This document shows positions 9,943 through 21,023 of a stretch of DNA of 64,000 nt, in pieces. The DNA is taken from the NCBI RefSeq assembly GCF_009905375.1, contig NC_133647.1, positions 48,356,506-48,420,505 on the forward strand. Direction: 5' to 3'. The notes beneath the pieces were generated by a model. It saw only the letters and a program-made list of their open reading frames with translations. It was not told the origin of the DNA and ran no database searches. The DNA comes from Apium graveolens. Taxonomy: Eukaryota; Streptophyta; Magnoliopsida; Apiales; Apiaceae. Both the position numbers and the translations under genes were made by a program. Each line of letters opens with the position of its first letter. Position 1 is the stretch's first letter.

Positions 9943-11840
9943 ATGGCTGACAAGAGTTCCGAAAGGGCGGCAAAGATAGCCTCGGCTTCAAAACGAGGTA
10001 AGGATATCAAGATCCATTCTTCGTATATGTCTTTAATCGATATGATTAACACTAGGGGGGATGAATATCCCTCTACTGCACATCTCGATTCTTTTAATCA
10101 TTGTAATGCTTGGCACAACATAGATTTCGATAAACTAAATGCACGTTATAATGTCCTTCCTTCTCTTAGATTAGTTCCAGTCTCTGGTGGTGACCGTACT
10201 TGCCATTGGAGACCCGACACTCTCTTTATTTACACAGATGCCCTTAATGCTGGGCTTAGGTTTCCTTTCCACCCTTTTATTCCTCATCTTTTAGCTGATT
10301 TACAAATCAACCCGTGTCAGCTTCCTCCAAACGCTTGGAGGAACATTTTATGTTTTATGATCTGCTGCCTTAGGGAGGGTTTTCCCCTTTCCGTAGCTGT
10401 TTTTAGGAAAGTCTTTCAGTGCTATAATAGCTCTTCCAGTATTTGTGGTTGGGTCTATGTTAAGCAAAGGCCCAAAAGTAAACATATCTTTAACAGCGCC
10501 TCCATTCCCGACAACAATCAAAATTGGAGGAATAATTTCGTTGGGTTACATTGGGAGATTGGTGACTGGGGCACACTCTTCCGATCTTCCTTCGGGAAGG
10601 TCAGTGATGGTAGCCTCAAATCCATTCACTTAACTCCTGAGGAAACTATTATTTATAATGGGCTTACTCATGACAACGACACTACTACCAGCTGGACTCT
10701 CTTAGAGGAGTTCTCCCTCATTCACGTGGGACTATCCTCTATTTCTCAACAGGGTATTTTTCTTCCCTTATCATCTTTATTTCATTTCATGCATTATTAA
10801 CATCACTTATTTTGTTTTTTGCCTTGTTTTGCAGCTGCTAAGGAGATTAACGAGGACAATGTTCCTCCTGTTGAAGAGACTGTTAGGATGAAGAAAGCTC
10901 GGCTCGCAAGCCTAGACACCCGGGGAAAGGCGACAGATCCTATCTTCTTGAAAAAGCACAAGGAGCCTATGGGGGAGGCTTCAACTGAAGGAGCTGAGGG
11001 CCATAATGCTCCTATAACTGCTGCTGCCCCTACTGCTGCTGCTACAGGCGCCTTTCAGCCTCTCTGGGGATTCCTTCGAGGGATACCGTGGTTGGTTTCA
11101 CGAAGCATGCTTGGGATTGGTCCTACCATAGCGTGACTCCCAAGGACTTTACTGACATGGTGGCCACCCCTGACCTTGAGAGGATTAAGCTCATGGGAGC
11201 TCAGTCTCTGGCTTCGGTATGCCTCCTCTTTTTTGAACTTATCTTTCATTCTTGTAGCATTTTCTTGCCTTATGCTTTGCTGATTGCTTTGTTTCAGTCT
11301 AACGCCTATTTTCAAGGCGCTGTGAGGCAAGCCGAGTCATGGAAGCGGGCTTCTGATAAGGCCGATAATGCCCTTAGGAGGCAACAGAAGAAGTATGCTA
11401 CCCTGGAGAAGAAGCTCAAGGGCAAGGAGGAAGAACTCGGGGAGTCTAATGCCGAGCTGGTGGTACTTCGGGCGGAGAAGGATAAAGCTATAGACAACTA
11501 TCTGGACTCGGAGGAGTTTGCCCAGTCCATGAGGATTAGGGATGATTCAGTCTTTCCCGGGTTTTTTAGGACTGGTTGGGACACGACCCTTGGGACCGTG
11601 AACGAGGCTTGTCCTGATATTAACCCGGCGGATTATGTCTGCCCTGATGATGAAGCTTTGCTACAGAGGTTTCGTACCCGAGTAGTTGTCTCGGATCATG
11701 TTCCTCAGGATCCACTCCTTCCTCCTCCCGAGTCTTCTTCCAGACCTGCTGAGGATGATAGCTCTTCCTCCTCCTCCGAGACGACAGAGACATCCAGCGA
11801 GAGCGGAGAGGACGATGATAAGGATGCCGAGGGTACCTGA
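9943..11840 (+). pseudogene. Antisense gene of Retand-1 (gypsy-type transposon domain protein), one frameshift
   Basis: Three coding exons fit 9943-10753, 10835-11216 and 11298-11840, with two 81-bp GT...AG introns. Exon 1 encodes about 270 residues with landmarks SLIDMINTRG, LRFPFHPFIPHLL and CQLPPNAW; it resembles the family known as 'putative gypsy type transposon' (Transposase_28). Exon 3 begins as a charged coiled coil (KKYATLEKKLKGKEEELGES) and ends in a Ser/Glu/Asp-rich tail. The exon total is 1736 bases, one short of a whole number of codons, and the frame slips by one base near 11070. The gene is therefore probably dead, although the splice sites stay clean. It converges on pol, 330 bases away. 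The Retand-2 homologue (30603-32612) has the first coding intron at the identical codon. The ATG was chosen because it follows the TATA box and matches the homologue. The molecular role is unknown. Confidence 0.75.
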
Positions 11841-12169
11841 GCTCCTTAAAGCTTTTTCAGCCCTGCGTGGCTTGTCTTATTTTCGAGACTTTATTTATCG
11901 AACTTCTTGTAATATTTATCCGATCTATTTTATTTATCACCTTTTATGCTTGCATTCCATGTATTTGGTTTTACTTGTCAGGGCATAGACATTTAAACAT
12001 ATTTCGAAAACCTCATTAGTTTCCATCAATTTTCTGGGATTCGTCCCTTACACAAGTCTTAATAAACTTCAAAATAAAACTAGAATAAATAGATCCTAAG
12101 CAAGCAAAGCTTCAAGGTGCTTTTCCACCTACTCGTCATCTTGACAAGTGAAAATCATATTCAGTTACC
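11841..12169. other. Convergent intergenic region, Retand-1
   Basis: These 329 bases separate the 3' end of the antisense gene (+) from the 3' end of pol (-). I see no ORF or repeat. Terminators for both transcripts must lie here or within the facing gene, so transcripts may overlap. Confidence 0.6.
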
Positions 12170-13493
12170 CTACACATAGTAAACCTTCAGGTTTTGTGCA
12201 TGCCAAGTTCTCGCGACTTCAAAACCATCCATCGTTTCCAGCTTGTAAGTTCCTCTACCTTGAACACTCTTGACTTTGTACGGCCCTTCCCAATTCGGGG
12301 CAAGCTTCCCTTTCTGTCCTATACCAGAAGCTTCTATCTTCCTCAAGACCAGGTCACCTTGTTTGAAAAATCTTTCTTTAACCCTTAGGTTGTAGTAGAA
12401 TAAAGCCTTCTTCTGATACTCTACTATCTTTGCATGTGCCCCATCTCGCACTTCGTCGATTAAGTCCAGAGCTAACCTTTGTCCTTCCTCATTTTCCTCA
12501 GCATTGAAAGCCTGAATCCTTGGAGAGGAATGTGATATCTCCACGGGAACTACTGCCTCTGCCCCATATGCCAACATGAAGGGAGTTGCTCCGATCGTGA
12601 CCTTACAGGTAGTCCTATAGGCCAATAATATTGGAAGTATCTCATCCACCCAATTATTTCTTGACTTCTCGATCCTCTTTTTTAGTCCATCCAGGATTAT
12701 TCGATTTGCTACCTCAGCTTGCCCATTGGCTTGTGGGTGAGCCACAGAGGTGAACCGTAACTGAATCTCATTTTCTTCACAGTACTTCTTGAATTCCTCG
12801 TTGTTGAATTGTGTTCCATTGTCGGTGACTAGGATACGGGGAATTCCATATCGGAACATAATATTTTCCCACAGGAATTGTGCAACCTGCTTAGTTGTGA
12901 TCTTGGCCAAGGGTTTGGCTTCAATCCACTTGGTGAAATAATCAATGGCTACAATCAAAAACTTCCTTTATGCCGTGGCCATGGGGAAAGGCCCTAAAAT
13001 ATCCATTCCCCACATAGCAAAGGGAATGGGCGAGTTGATGAAGGTCAGCATCTCGGGGGGTTGTCTAACAACAGGTCAATGCTTCTGACGGCGGTCATAC
13101 TTCTTCACATATTCTTTGGCATCAGCCATCATTTCTGGCCAGTAAAAGCCTAAACGAGTTATCTTATGAGCCAAAGCCCTGCCCCCCAAGTGTTGTCCAC
13201 AAATACCTTCATGCACTTCTTCAAGAGCCAAGCGTGCCTCATCGGGCCTGAGACACCTTAAATAAGGAACCACGAAAGATCTTTCGTACATAATCCCATC
13301 TACCAAAGTGTACCTTAGTGCCCGAACAGTTAACTTCCGTGCTTCAGTTGCATCGCTTGGCAACCAACCGGTTTGAATGTGAGCCTTAATGGGATCAATC
13401 CATGACGTCCCCAGGCCTATAGGAGCCACAAGCTTAACATCTATGCTTCGTGTCTTCAAAACATGGAAGTACACACTTCCTGAACTTTCTTCT
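12170..13493 (-). pseudogene. pol: Retand-1 integrase, broken
   Basis: Integrase inserts the DNA copy into the genome. The N-terminal zinc-binding region has the two histidines (EVHEGICGQHLGG), but both cysteines are replaced: the tail reads KKYDRRQKH where Retand-2 has KKCDRCQKH. A TGA stop follows directly (13076-13078), and a TAA stands in the core after MATA. The catalytic D-D-E residues lie in MDILGPF, TDNGTQF and NGQAEVANR. The C-terminal part (LAPNWEGPYKV) is the GPY/F-type region. The frame ends at 12170 with LKVYYV. The loss of zinc ligands and the two stops make this copy unlikely to work. Confidence 0.88.
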
Positions 13494-13989
13494 ATCTCAG
13501 ATGAAGCAAACTTTGATAATGCATCTGCCTTAGCATTTTCCTCCCTTGGAATGTGCTCAACAAGGCATTCATTAAATTGGGTCATCACAGCCCTTACTAG
13601 GCGGACATACTTAGCCATCGTATCATCCCTTGCCTCAAATTCTGCCTTTACCTGGGATATGATCAACTTCGAGTCTCCACGAACCTTTAAGTTTTTGACT
13701 CTAAGAGTCCTAGCTAGGCCAAGGCCAGCTATCAGGGCTTCATATTCCGCCTCATTATTTGTGGTTGGGAAGTCTAGCTTCATAGCATACTCAATTAAGA
13801 ACCCGTCAGGGCTTTGTAAAACCAATCCTGCTCCACTGGAATTTTTTTTTGATGCTCCATCAAAATAGAGAACCCAATATTTTTTCTCCTTATCATCCTT
13901 CTCTTTGTCCCCATTATCGACTCCCTTGTCTTGAGATATGGTATCTTCCTGCCCCCCGACTTTTTGGTTGGGTATGATACATTCTACCA
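13494..13989 (-). pseudogene. pol: Retand-1 second RNase H (aRNH), in a broken polyprotein
   Basis: The block starting YWVLYFDGASKKNSSGAG and continuing TTNNEAEYEALIAGL and VRGDSKLIISQVK has the D...E...D order of an archaeal/plant-type RNase H. It follows the usual gypsy RNase H and a Lys/Asp-rich linker (DNGDKEKDDKEKK). A duplicated RNase H of this kind is an established mark of the Tat lineage. This segment itself is open. Confidence 0.85.
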
Positions 13990-15371
13990 CGAAGTCAGCT
14001 AGTTCCTGGGCTTTTATTGCCGTACGTGGCTTATACTTGAGGTCGAACTCTCCCAGCTCTATTGCCCACTTAATCAATCTCCCACTTGCCTTGGGACTGT
14101 GAATGATATTCCTTAGGGGCTGATTTGTTAGCACCTCAATCTGATGAGCCTGAAAGTAAGGACGCAGCTTTCTCGAAGCCATTACCAAGGCTAGAGCAAA
14201 TTTCTCAATAGTTGAATAATTTAACTCGGCACCATGCAGAATTTTGCTGACATAGTATACGGGTTTCTGGACTTTTAGTTCCTCCTTAACCAACACCGCA
14301 CTCAAGGCACTCTCTAAAACATCTAAGTATAAGAACAAAACTTCATTCAAAGCTGGTTTGGCCAACAATGGGTCCTGCGCCATATACTTCTTTAACTCTT
14401 CGAATGCCTTCTGGTTTTCCTCATTCCATACAAAGTCCTTGATGTTCTTTAGTGACTTGAAGAATGACAGGCACTTATCTCCTGACTTGGAGATGAATCG
14501 TCCTAGCGCAGCAACCCTTCCGGTGAGCTTCTGAACATCCTTGACGGTTTTTGGTGGTTTCATGTCTAGGATTGCCTTTATTTTGTCGGGGTTAGCCTCT
14601 ATCCCCCTCTTGGAGACCATCAATCCCAAAAATTTTCCAGATCCTACTCTTAAAGCATATTTTGTAGGATTTAACATCATCTTGTGGTACCTCAGAACCT
14701 CAAAAGCTTCCCTCAAATGGGTTATATGATCAGTCTTTGCTAGACTCTTGACTAAAATGTCATCAACATAGACTTCCATAGTCTTACCAATAAGGTCCTT
14801 AAAAATTTTATTTACCAACCTTTGATAGGTGGGTCCTGCATTCTTAAGACCAAATGCCATAACAAGATAACATTAAACACCAAAGTCAGTGATGAATGAT
14901 ACCTTTGGAATGTCATCCTTATGCATCTTGATCTGGTTGTATCCACTAAATCCATCCATGAAACTCAGCATCTCATGCCCAGCAGTGGCATCAATCAAAG
15001 TATCAATCCTTGGCATAGGAAAATAGTCTTTAGGGCATGCATCATTCAGATCAGTGAAGTCTATACACATCCTCCACTTTCCATTAGCCTTCTTCACCAT
15101 TACAAGGTTTGCTAACCATTCCGGAAATTGAATCTCCTCAATGAAACCAGCCTCTAAGAGCTTTTCTACTTCCTATTTTATAGCCTCTTGTCTTTCCGGG
15201 GCAAAGTTTCTTTTCTTTTGTTTCACTGGCTTCTTGCCTCTCTGGAGCAAAACTTCTTTTCTTTTGCTTCACTGTCTTCCGATTTGGGTCCACATTCAGC
15301 TTGTATGTAATCAGTTCCGGGTCTATGCCTGGCATATCAGCTGCTGACCATGCGAACACATCACTATTTTC
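13990..15371 (-). pseudogene. pol: Retand-1 reverse transcriptase and first RNase H, broken
   Basis: Reverse transcriptase copies the element RNA into DNA. Motifs in order are KKANGKWRMC, FTDLNDACPKD, FMDGFSGYNQI, MAFGLKNAGPTYQ and the catalytic YVDDILVK (near 14757-14771). A TAA lies just before LVMAFGL (14870-14872), and a TAG at 15173-15175 marks the protease/RT joint; the second stop occurs at the same codon in Retand-2. The first RNase H spans about 14400-13990 (KPVYYVSKILHGAELNY, then IKWAIELGEFDLKY). A 46-bp duplication at about 15183-15274 shifts the frame between protease and RT. Confidence 0.88.
15183..15274 (-). repeat. Diverged 46-bp tandem duplication at the protease/RT joint
   Basis: Two adjacent 46-base blocks (about 15183-15228 and 15229-15274) both read CTTCTT/CTCTTG, then TTTCTTTTCTTTTG and TTTCACTG or CTTCACTG. 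Retand-2 has one block here. The two copies differ at several bases. Since 46 is not a multiple of three, the duplication shifts the frame. Confidence 0.8.
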
Positions 15372-16229
15372 TTACAAAAATTTCACCAACTTCCCTCTAA
15401 GGGGCTCCCCTAATGTGGCTCCAATGAAGGTCATCCTCTCTAGATTCTCGGGGTCTAAAGGAATGGAAACCAAGTCTTCTGTCGGCTTTCCTCTCTTCGC
15501 ATCATTTTCTCGGACATCCATATCTTCAATAGGAAGAAACTGCCACCGACTCCATCTGCCCTCAAAAGAGGCCACATAACAGCTTCTAGCCATTTTTTGA
15601 TCTCCTCTCTCCTCTCCAATCCCATTCCGTGTGGGAAACTTCAAAACTGAATCGTAGGAAGAAGGGACTGCCTTGAAGGCGTGTATCCCTGTCCTCCCCA
15701 TGATAGCATTATAAGTTGAACTAGCCTTTACCACCATAAAGTCCAACATCTGCGTTGCCTGCCTTGGTTCCTGACCTATGGTGGTTGGCAACTTGATTAT
15801 CCCTTCCACAGGACATTCCACTCCTGTAAATCCATATATCGGCATATCGGTTGGTGTCAACTGGGAGTCGTTATACCCCATCCTTAGAAAAGCGTCATGG
15901 AGCAAGATATCCACTGAAGCACCGTTATCCACAAGGACCCTCTTGACCGGGCTATTTCCTATTACCGGTGTTATGACCAGCAGGTCGTCATGAGGAAACT
16001 TTACACCCTCTAGGTCAGAATCGTCAAAAGCCAATGTTACTCCTGTCCCGGCCCTCTTCGGGGCTTCTCCAACAATATGCATAACCTCTCTAGTATATGC
16101 CTTTCTGGAATTTTTGGACAATCCAGTAGCAGTTGGGCCTCCAAAGATCGTATTTATCACAGGCCCTCGAGGTCTTGGCCCTCTATAAATTGTGTTTATA
16201 ACTGGCCCTCTAGGCTGGGGGTTTCGCCC
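15372..16229 (-). pseudogene. pol: Retand-1 aspartic protease region, broken
   Basis: The retroviral-type aspartic protease cuts the polyprotein. The active-site block reads RVLVDNGASVDILLHD, and further down a flap/hydrophobic block reads STYNAIMGRTGIHAF. The frame continues from gag after a TAG (16230-16232) and ends at a TAA (15372-15374) where the partner copy has CAA. The domain itself is uninterrupted and matches Retand-2 closely. Confidence 0.85.
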
Positions 16230-17935
16230 CTAATCGTCTTGGTCTTTCCTTCGATCATCAAAGTTCCTTCTCAAGTTATTGTTTCTATCCCCTCCTTCTC
16301 CAGTATATTTGTTCAATCTTCCTTTTCGAATCAGAAACTCAATTTCGTCTTTCAATTGCCTACATTCATTGGTGTCATGGCCAACATCTTTGTGAAATAT
16401 GCAATATTTGCTTTTGTCTAGCTTGGTAGGATCAGCCTTCAGGGGCTTAGGCCAACGAATATCTCGATCTTTCTCGATTTCCATCAAGATCTGGCTTCTA
16501 GGAGCATTCAGCTTAGCGTATTCGGTGAACTTTTGCCCAGGTCCTCCCTTCTTGGGGGTTGAATCAGGGTTTTGCTCGGTTCTAGCATACTTGTCCTTAG
16601 CGATATACTCCAGATCAGTTTTTCGCTTCTTGCCTCCCGTGGGCTCATTACTTACTACGGTCTTCCTCATGCTTTCTTCAACTTTGATATACTTCCCTGC
16701 CCTCTCCTGGAGCTGCAACATGCTTTCAGGGGGGCATTTGGCCAAGGACATCTTAAAAAACTCATCCCTAGTTCCTTGTTGCAGCGCTATCATGGCTACC
16801 TAATCATCAAGGTCTGGGACTTTTAAAGCCTCCTTTGTGAAACGATTCAGGTAATCTCTCAAGGATTCCTTTGCCCCCTGCACAATGCTCAAAAGAGATG
16901 CAGAACTTTTCTCATGAACTCTTCCACTGATGAATTGCTTAATAAAAGCCTGGCTTAATTCTCTGAACGACCCAATAGAGTTTGGGGGCAAGCGACTGTA
17001 CCATCTTTGAGCCATACCCGACAGGGTTTGAGGGAAGGCCCGACACTTTATAGCATCATTCACGGGTTGCAACAGCAGTGCATTAGAGAATGTCCTAACA
17101 TGATTAGCGGGATCTCCCGTGCCATCATAGGCTTTGATGGTTGGTATCTTAAACTTCCTTGAGATATGGGCATTCATTATCTCTTCAGTGAAGGGCGGAG
17201 TAGGATCATCAGGATCTCCAAGGGGAAGAAGATTGCTTGGATCAGTTCTTGGGACAACAGCCCTTCTCCGTACTGGACCATCCAGGTCTATGACAGGAGG
17301 AGGATTTCTCCCCTAGGAGGTATCTGGGGTCCGGTGGCCTGGTGCGCCTCCAAGTCGCGCCTCAGCCTTTGGATCTCAGCCTTATGAGCCCCGATCCTTT
17401 CCTGCACTTCTTGGGGATTCGCCCCTTGGGTGCTTTGAGGGCGTTGTCTTCCATCGGCCATCGACTCTTTGCCAGGATGCCTCCTTCTTGGGGCCACTTC
17501 ATCATCCGAAGATTCGGAGTCTCTCTCAGTATAAGGACCAGAAAATTCCCGATCCTCGGGGATAGGAGCCAAACCTCGTATATAGGGGGGCGATTACCCT
17601 CGTGCTTCACTTCGCCCAGCATGTCCGCTTCCTCCAACCTCGGGGTAAAGGGCCATCCCATAAGGGGGGTTAGTAGTAACAACAGTTGAATATTCATACC
17701 CGACGGGTCGAGAAGTCATAGGTACATGTACTTGTTGAACTTGAGGATTCGTACCTTGAATAGTCGGGAGAGTCGTCCCTTGTAGCTGAGGTTGAGTTGC
17801 CCCTATCTGGGCTTCCCCTTGAGTAGATGCATAAGTTGAGTGGGGAGAAATCTCCACGGTTGACGAAATCACCTGGGTTGTCCCTGATGGTGTTCCTTCC
17901 TCCAGAGCTCTAATTATTCTCCATGTTCTCGCCAT
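16230..17935 (-). pseudogene. gag: Retand-1 gag, broken
   Basis: Gag forms the particle around the RNA. The ATG at 17935 opens a Gln/Thr/Pro-rich N-terminus. A TAA (17594-17596) follows GHAGRSEARG, a one-base loss near 17310 shifts frame, and a TAG lies at 16800-16802. The core has the Retrotrans_gag pattern (MAQRWYSRLPPNSIGSF, then FIKQF). A zinc-knuckle-like motif YCIFHKDVGHDTNEC follows. Compared with Retand-2, several stops replace glutamine or lysine codons. Confidence 0.85.
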
Positions 17936-17950
17936 GGTTGTTGTTGTGCG

Positions 17951-17970
17951 TTCCCACAGACGGCGCCAAA
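17951..17970 (-). other. Primer binding site of Retand-1
   Basis: On the - strand TTTGGCGCCGTCTGTGGGAA touches the inner edge of the 5' LTR. Its start (TGGCGCCG) is shared with the tRNA-Asp-type site of the Athila element here; the rest differs. Retand-2 has the same site with one change (62021-62040). Confidence 0.8.
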
Positions 17971-18552
17971 TGTTATGGATTAAAAACTAATATATATAAT
18001 TGTTGTATTTAGTACTAAGGAACGTGATCTTCAAGGCTCGATTTGACTGCTCCTGTGTTTCATGACTCAATCTGCCTTAACAAGATGCCTACGTACCTTG
18101 CTGATTACCAATGATCAAGTCAAAAAACGTAGTTCTGATTTGTGGGGTGAGGCCCCTTATATAGATGTGGGAGTCCTTGAATTGGACTTGGTATAAGAGA
18201 CTTGGTGGTCAAGTCTCTGAATTAGGATAGACTTAGGAGTCCTAGGAAGTAGGAAGCTGATTCCTTATCCCATGAGGTTCCTTCGAGGCCAATCTACAAA
18301 GAATTTATATCCCCATTAGGACTTATCTTGATAGCTTTTTTCTCCCTTATTTATTAATTATGAAATTAATAAATAATCAGGGCTTTGGGCCTTCTTTATT
18401 CCATCATGCCTGATCTGGTCCATCAGGCCTGATCAACGTGTTAACCTTTCTGGTCTGAATATCATACATCTTCTTATTGGGCCCAGCAGCCCACACCTTA
18501 TACAATTAATGCAATATTTAATTATACAATCAGGATTTATTTATCCCTATCA
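17971..18552 (-). mobile_element. 5' LTR of Retand-1 (582 bp)
   Basis: It starts TGTTATGGATT and ends TTATCCCTATCA, equal in length to the left LTR. It differs from that LTR at about 18 positions by eye. Confidence 0.92.
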
Positions 18553-20491
18553 CCCCTCATTCTCTTTTTCCAGGCTGGAAGAAATAGCCTGCATTTGTTC
18601 ACTCTTTTCCTCTCATTTTTCCTGGTAGCAACCCAGTCTCTCACTCAATTCACTCATTCCCTCAGTCCTATAAGTGATTGTACTACTAGCTCATCTACAC
18701 TTATGACAACAGTTGAAAAATTAGGCTGTGTAGTAAGTACCGACTGATGAGGGACATCCATCGGTGTAGTAGTTAGAGAATCTGACGGATGACTGCTGGT
18801 AGGCACATCCGTCGGGATACAATCACTAACCGACGGATGAACAATATACGTCGGGATGGAAAAAATGATAGAGTTTGTAGTGGAAACTATTGTAGAATCT
18901 GTGCAGATTGATGAGAATTTAGGCACAGATGTCTCAACAGTCCCTGAAAGAATTGGCAAGTTAGCCAACAAATCATCTAGAAGATGATGCTGACTTGCAC
19001 TAATTTTTGGCTTCCCCAATAGAGTTAAAGAAGGGGAATCAGGTGTTGATGTGTAAATGATGTCCACATCCAAAGAATATGTGGGAGAGTCTTGTGTGTG
19101 TGGCTTCAATGGTTAAAGATTTTGGCTGTGACCCCACATTTGTTGGAGCCACATCAAACTGAATTTGAGATGGTGCAGTGATTGAGTCTTTAGCTGCAGT
19201 TTGCACTGTGTGTGTTCCCTGTGCATCCCTAATGGTTTTGGATTTCTTCTTTCTAGTATAAGTTTTGGGTGAGCTTGTGTCCCTTGCCCTTTTGGCCTGT
19301 GCTCCTGGTTGGGAGCTAGTTTCAATAGTGACATCCTTTTGGGAGGATGAAACTAGAGTTGTGCTAATGTCCTTATTAATCACCATAGTTTGTTGGGAAA
19401 CCGTGGTGTGGCTAGGCTTAGGTGCACTCACCTCTCCAACCTTATCCTTAGAGTTTCTTTGATTTTCACCCTGTCCCTCACCCAACTCACTACCCTTCAC
19501 ACTCCCTTCTTTAGGTTTGGTAGATTTTGCAACTGGTTTCTTTTGAGAGAAACCAGAGGGGGCTTTCTTTGTTTTAGATTTTGAAGTTTTTGTTTTGGTA
19601 GCTTAGGTAGGCATCTGTTGGGTCATTGACACAGATTCCATAGCTACACTTAAAGGCAAAGAAATTTTTGAGGTTGGAAGAGTAGAGATAGTGGTGCTTA
19701 CCTCACTTACCTGAGGGCCCTCCATGATTGGAAAGTAGAAGATGGGCACCTTTTTGTGATGACTTGCTCTATTGAGATCTGCAGTTATTCTCCTTTCTTG
19801 AACCTAACAATCCAGTTCATTGGTTGGGTTCTCAATAGAAATATTCTCAATAAGATGGTTAGCAAGAATCATAAAGAATCTCGCATAATATACAATTTTA
19901 CCTCTCTTATTAACTTCCCATAACTTGTTCAAACATAACCATGTCACGAAAATTATGATAATTATCAGTAACCAACATATAAAGCATGTTAAGCATGGCA
20001 GTATTGACCTAATCAAAATTACTTACTTTACCAGAAAACACCTTAGTAACTACATCACACAAATAACTCCATTCCTTTCTAAGACCTAGCCTCCTAATCT
20101 CACTTAACTTAGAAGTAGGAAGTGCATAGCCAATAGAATTAAGCATGGTAACTAAATTAGCATCTGTGTGTGGAACAGTAGTAGTGTTTTCAGGAATCTT
20201 ATAGCATGCTTGAATTGTGTCACTGTTAATGCAAAATTGCTTACATTTGAGTTTGAAAGTTATGGTTTTGTCTGAAGACTGGTACACAGCAGTGGTCCAC
20301 ATCTCCTCCACAACTTCATAGTAGATTGTGGGTGATTTCAGCATAGCATAATTGAGTTTGCAACTTTTCATAAAATCCATAATTTTGTGAAAGTCTTCAG
20401 ATGCCGGAATTTCCTTGTTCACAAGAGCTACAAAGTTGTTCTTTTCATAGATGAATCCAGACTGAGACATGATTTTGATTACTGGTGCCAT
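18553..20491 (-). pseudogene. Copia A third ORF, N-terminal half, broken
   Basis: The ATG at 20491 opens 160 residues containing IRRLGLRKEW and KVFSGKVSNFD. Copia B's third ORF has the matching TKLKKEWNCFF and LNKTTNFD, so this is a shared N-terminal domain. A stop follows at about 20009, the frame then shifts (20016-19804), and Ser/Thr/Pro-rich, low-complexity segments follow (19500-19039, 19109-18654). Retand-1 cuts the frame at 18553. The role of this ORF in SIRE-like elements is not established. Several CCGACGGATGA motifs lie within 18739-18856. Confidence 0.6.
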
Positions 20492-21023
20492 TGTTAAAGT
20501 AAGAGAAATTTGCAGATAGAGAGAGAGTATTTGCTTTGGAGAAGAAGAGAGTTAGAGCAAATGATTTGAGAATGATAAAAGAAAAGAGTGAAAATGATTT
20601 TTTCCTTTATACTATCTCAAAAATAAACTGTCAAAAGTAATAATATGAAATAAAGTAACCAATCAAAATAGCCCAAAATATCCATTTAAAATAAAATAAA
20701 CTATCAAAATTATATCAATTATCCATCATGATATACTTATAGACTGTAAGTAAATCCGATGGATAATGTTCAGAAAATTAACGACTATGATTTGGACAAT
20801 TCGACGGATGAGAATAAAACAAATTATCCGTCGGGTTTTAAATTATTCCAGAAAGGTAATTGATTTTTATTAAGATATTGTATTCCGATGGATGATCAAA
20901 CTCGATGGATAATGAGCATCCGCCGGGATGTAAATTTTTTGACTTAGCCAAAATTTCATCCAAAATAGAAAAATCAATTAAGTTTCTGGATGCATTACAA
21001 CTTGCAAAAATATCAAAAATAAT
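20492..21023 (-). other. Copia A spacer between pol and third ORF
   Basis: About 530 AT-rich bases carry no ORF. They hold at least six variants of the element's motif (CCGATGGAT, CGACGGATGA, ATCCGTCGGG, CATCCGCCGGGA) between 20757 and 20935. The spacer may carry the splice or promoter signal for the third ORF, but I see no clear site. Confidence 0.6.

Larger units (their letters stand above)
7786..18552 (-). mobile_element. Retand-1: Ty3/gypsy Tat/Retand-type element, 10.77 kb
   Basis: The element has two 582-bp LTRs, a primer site beside the right LTR and a polypurine tract beside the left, so it lies on the - strand. Gag, protease, reverse transcriptase, RNase H, a second RNase H and integrase follow in gypsy order (17935 to 12170). 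Between integrase and the 3' LTR is a convergent gene on the + strand (9943-11840) and a repeat-rich, non-coding 3' region. The second RNase H and the antisense ORF are known marks of the Tat lineage (Retand). The LTRs differ at about 18 positions by eye. It sits inside copia A's third ORF. Confidence 0.9.

Noticed and set aside
13389..13868. Open frame of 159 codons on the + strand opposite pol (also the one at 42399-42665)
   Set aside because: It is the mirror of the second RNase H and integrase coding strand. Its presence in both Retand copies follows from conservation of pol.
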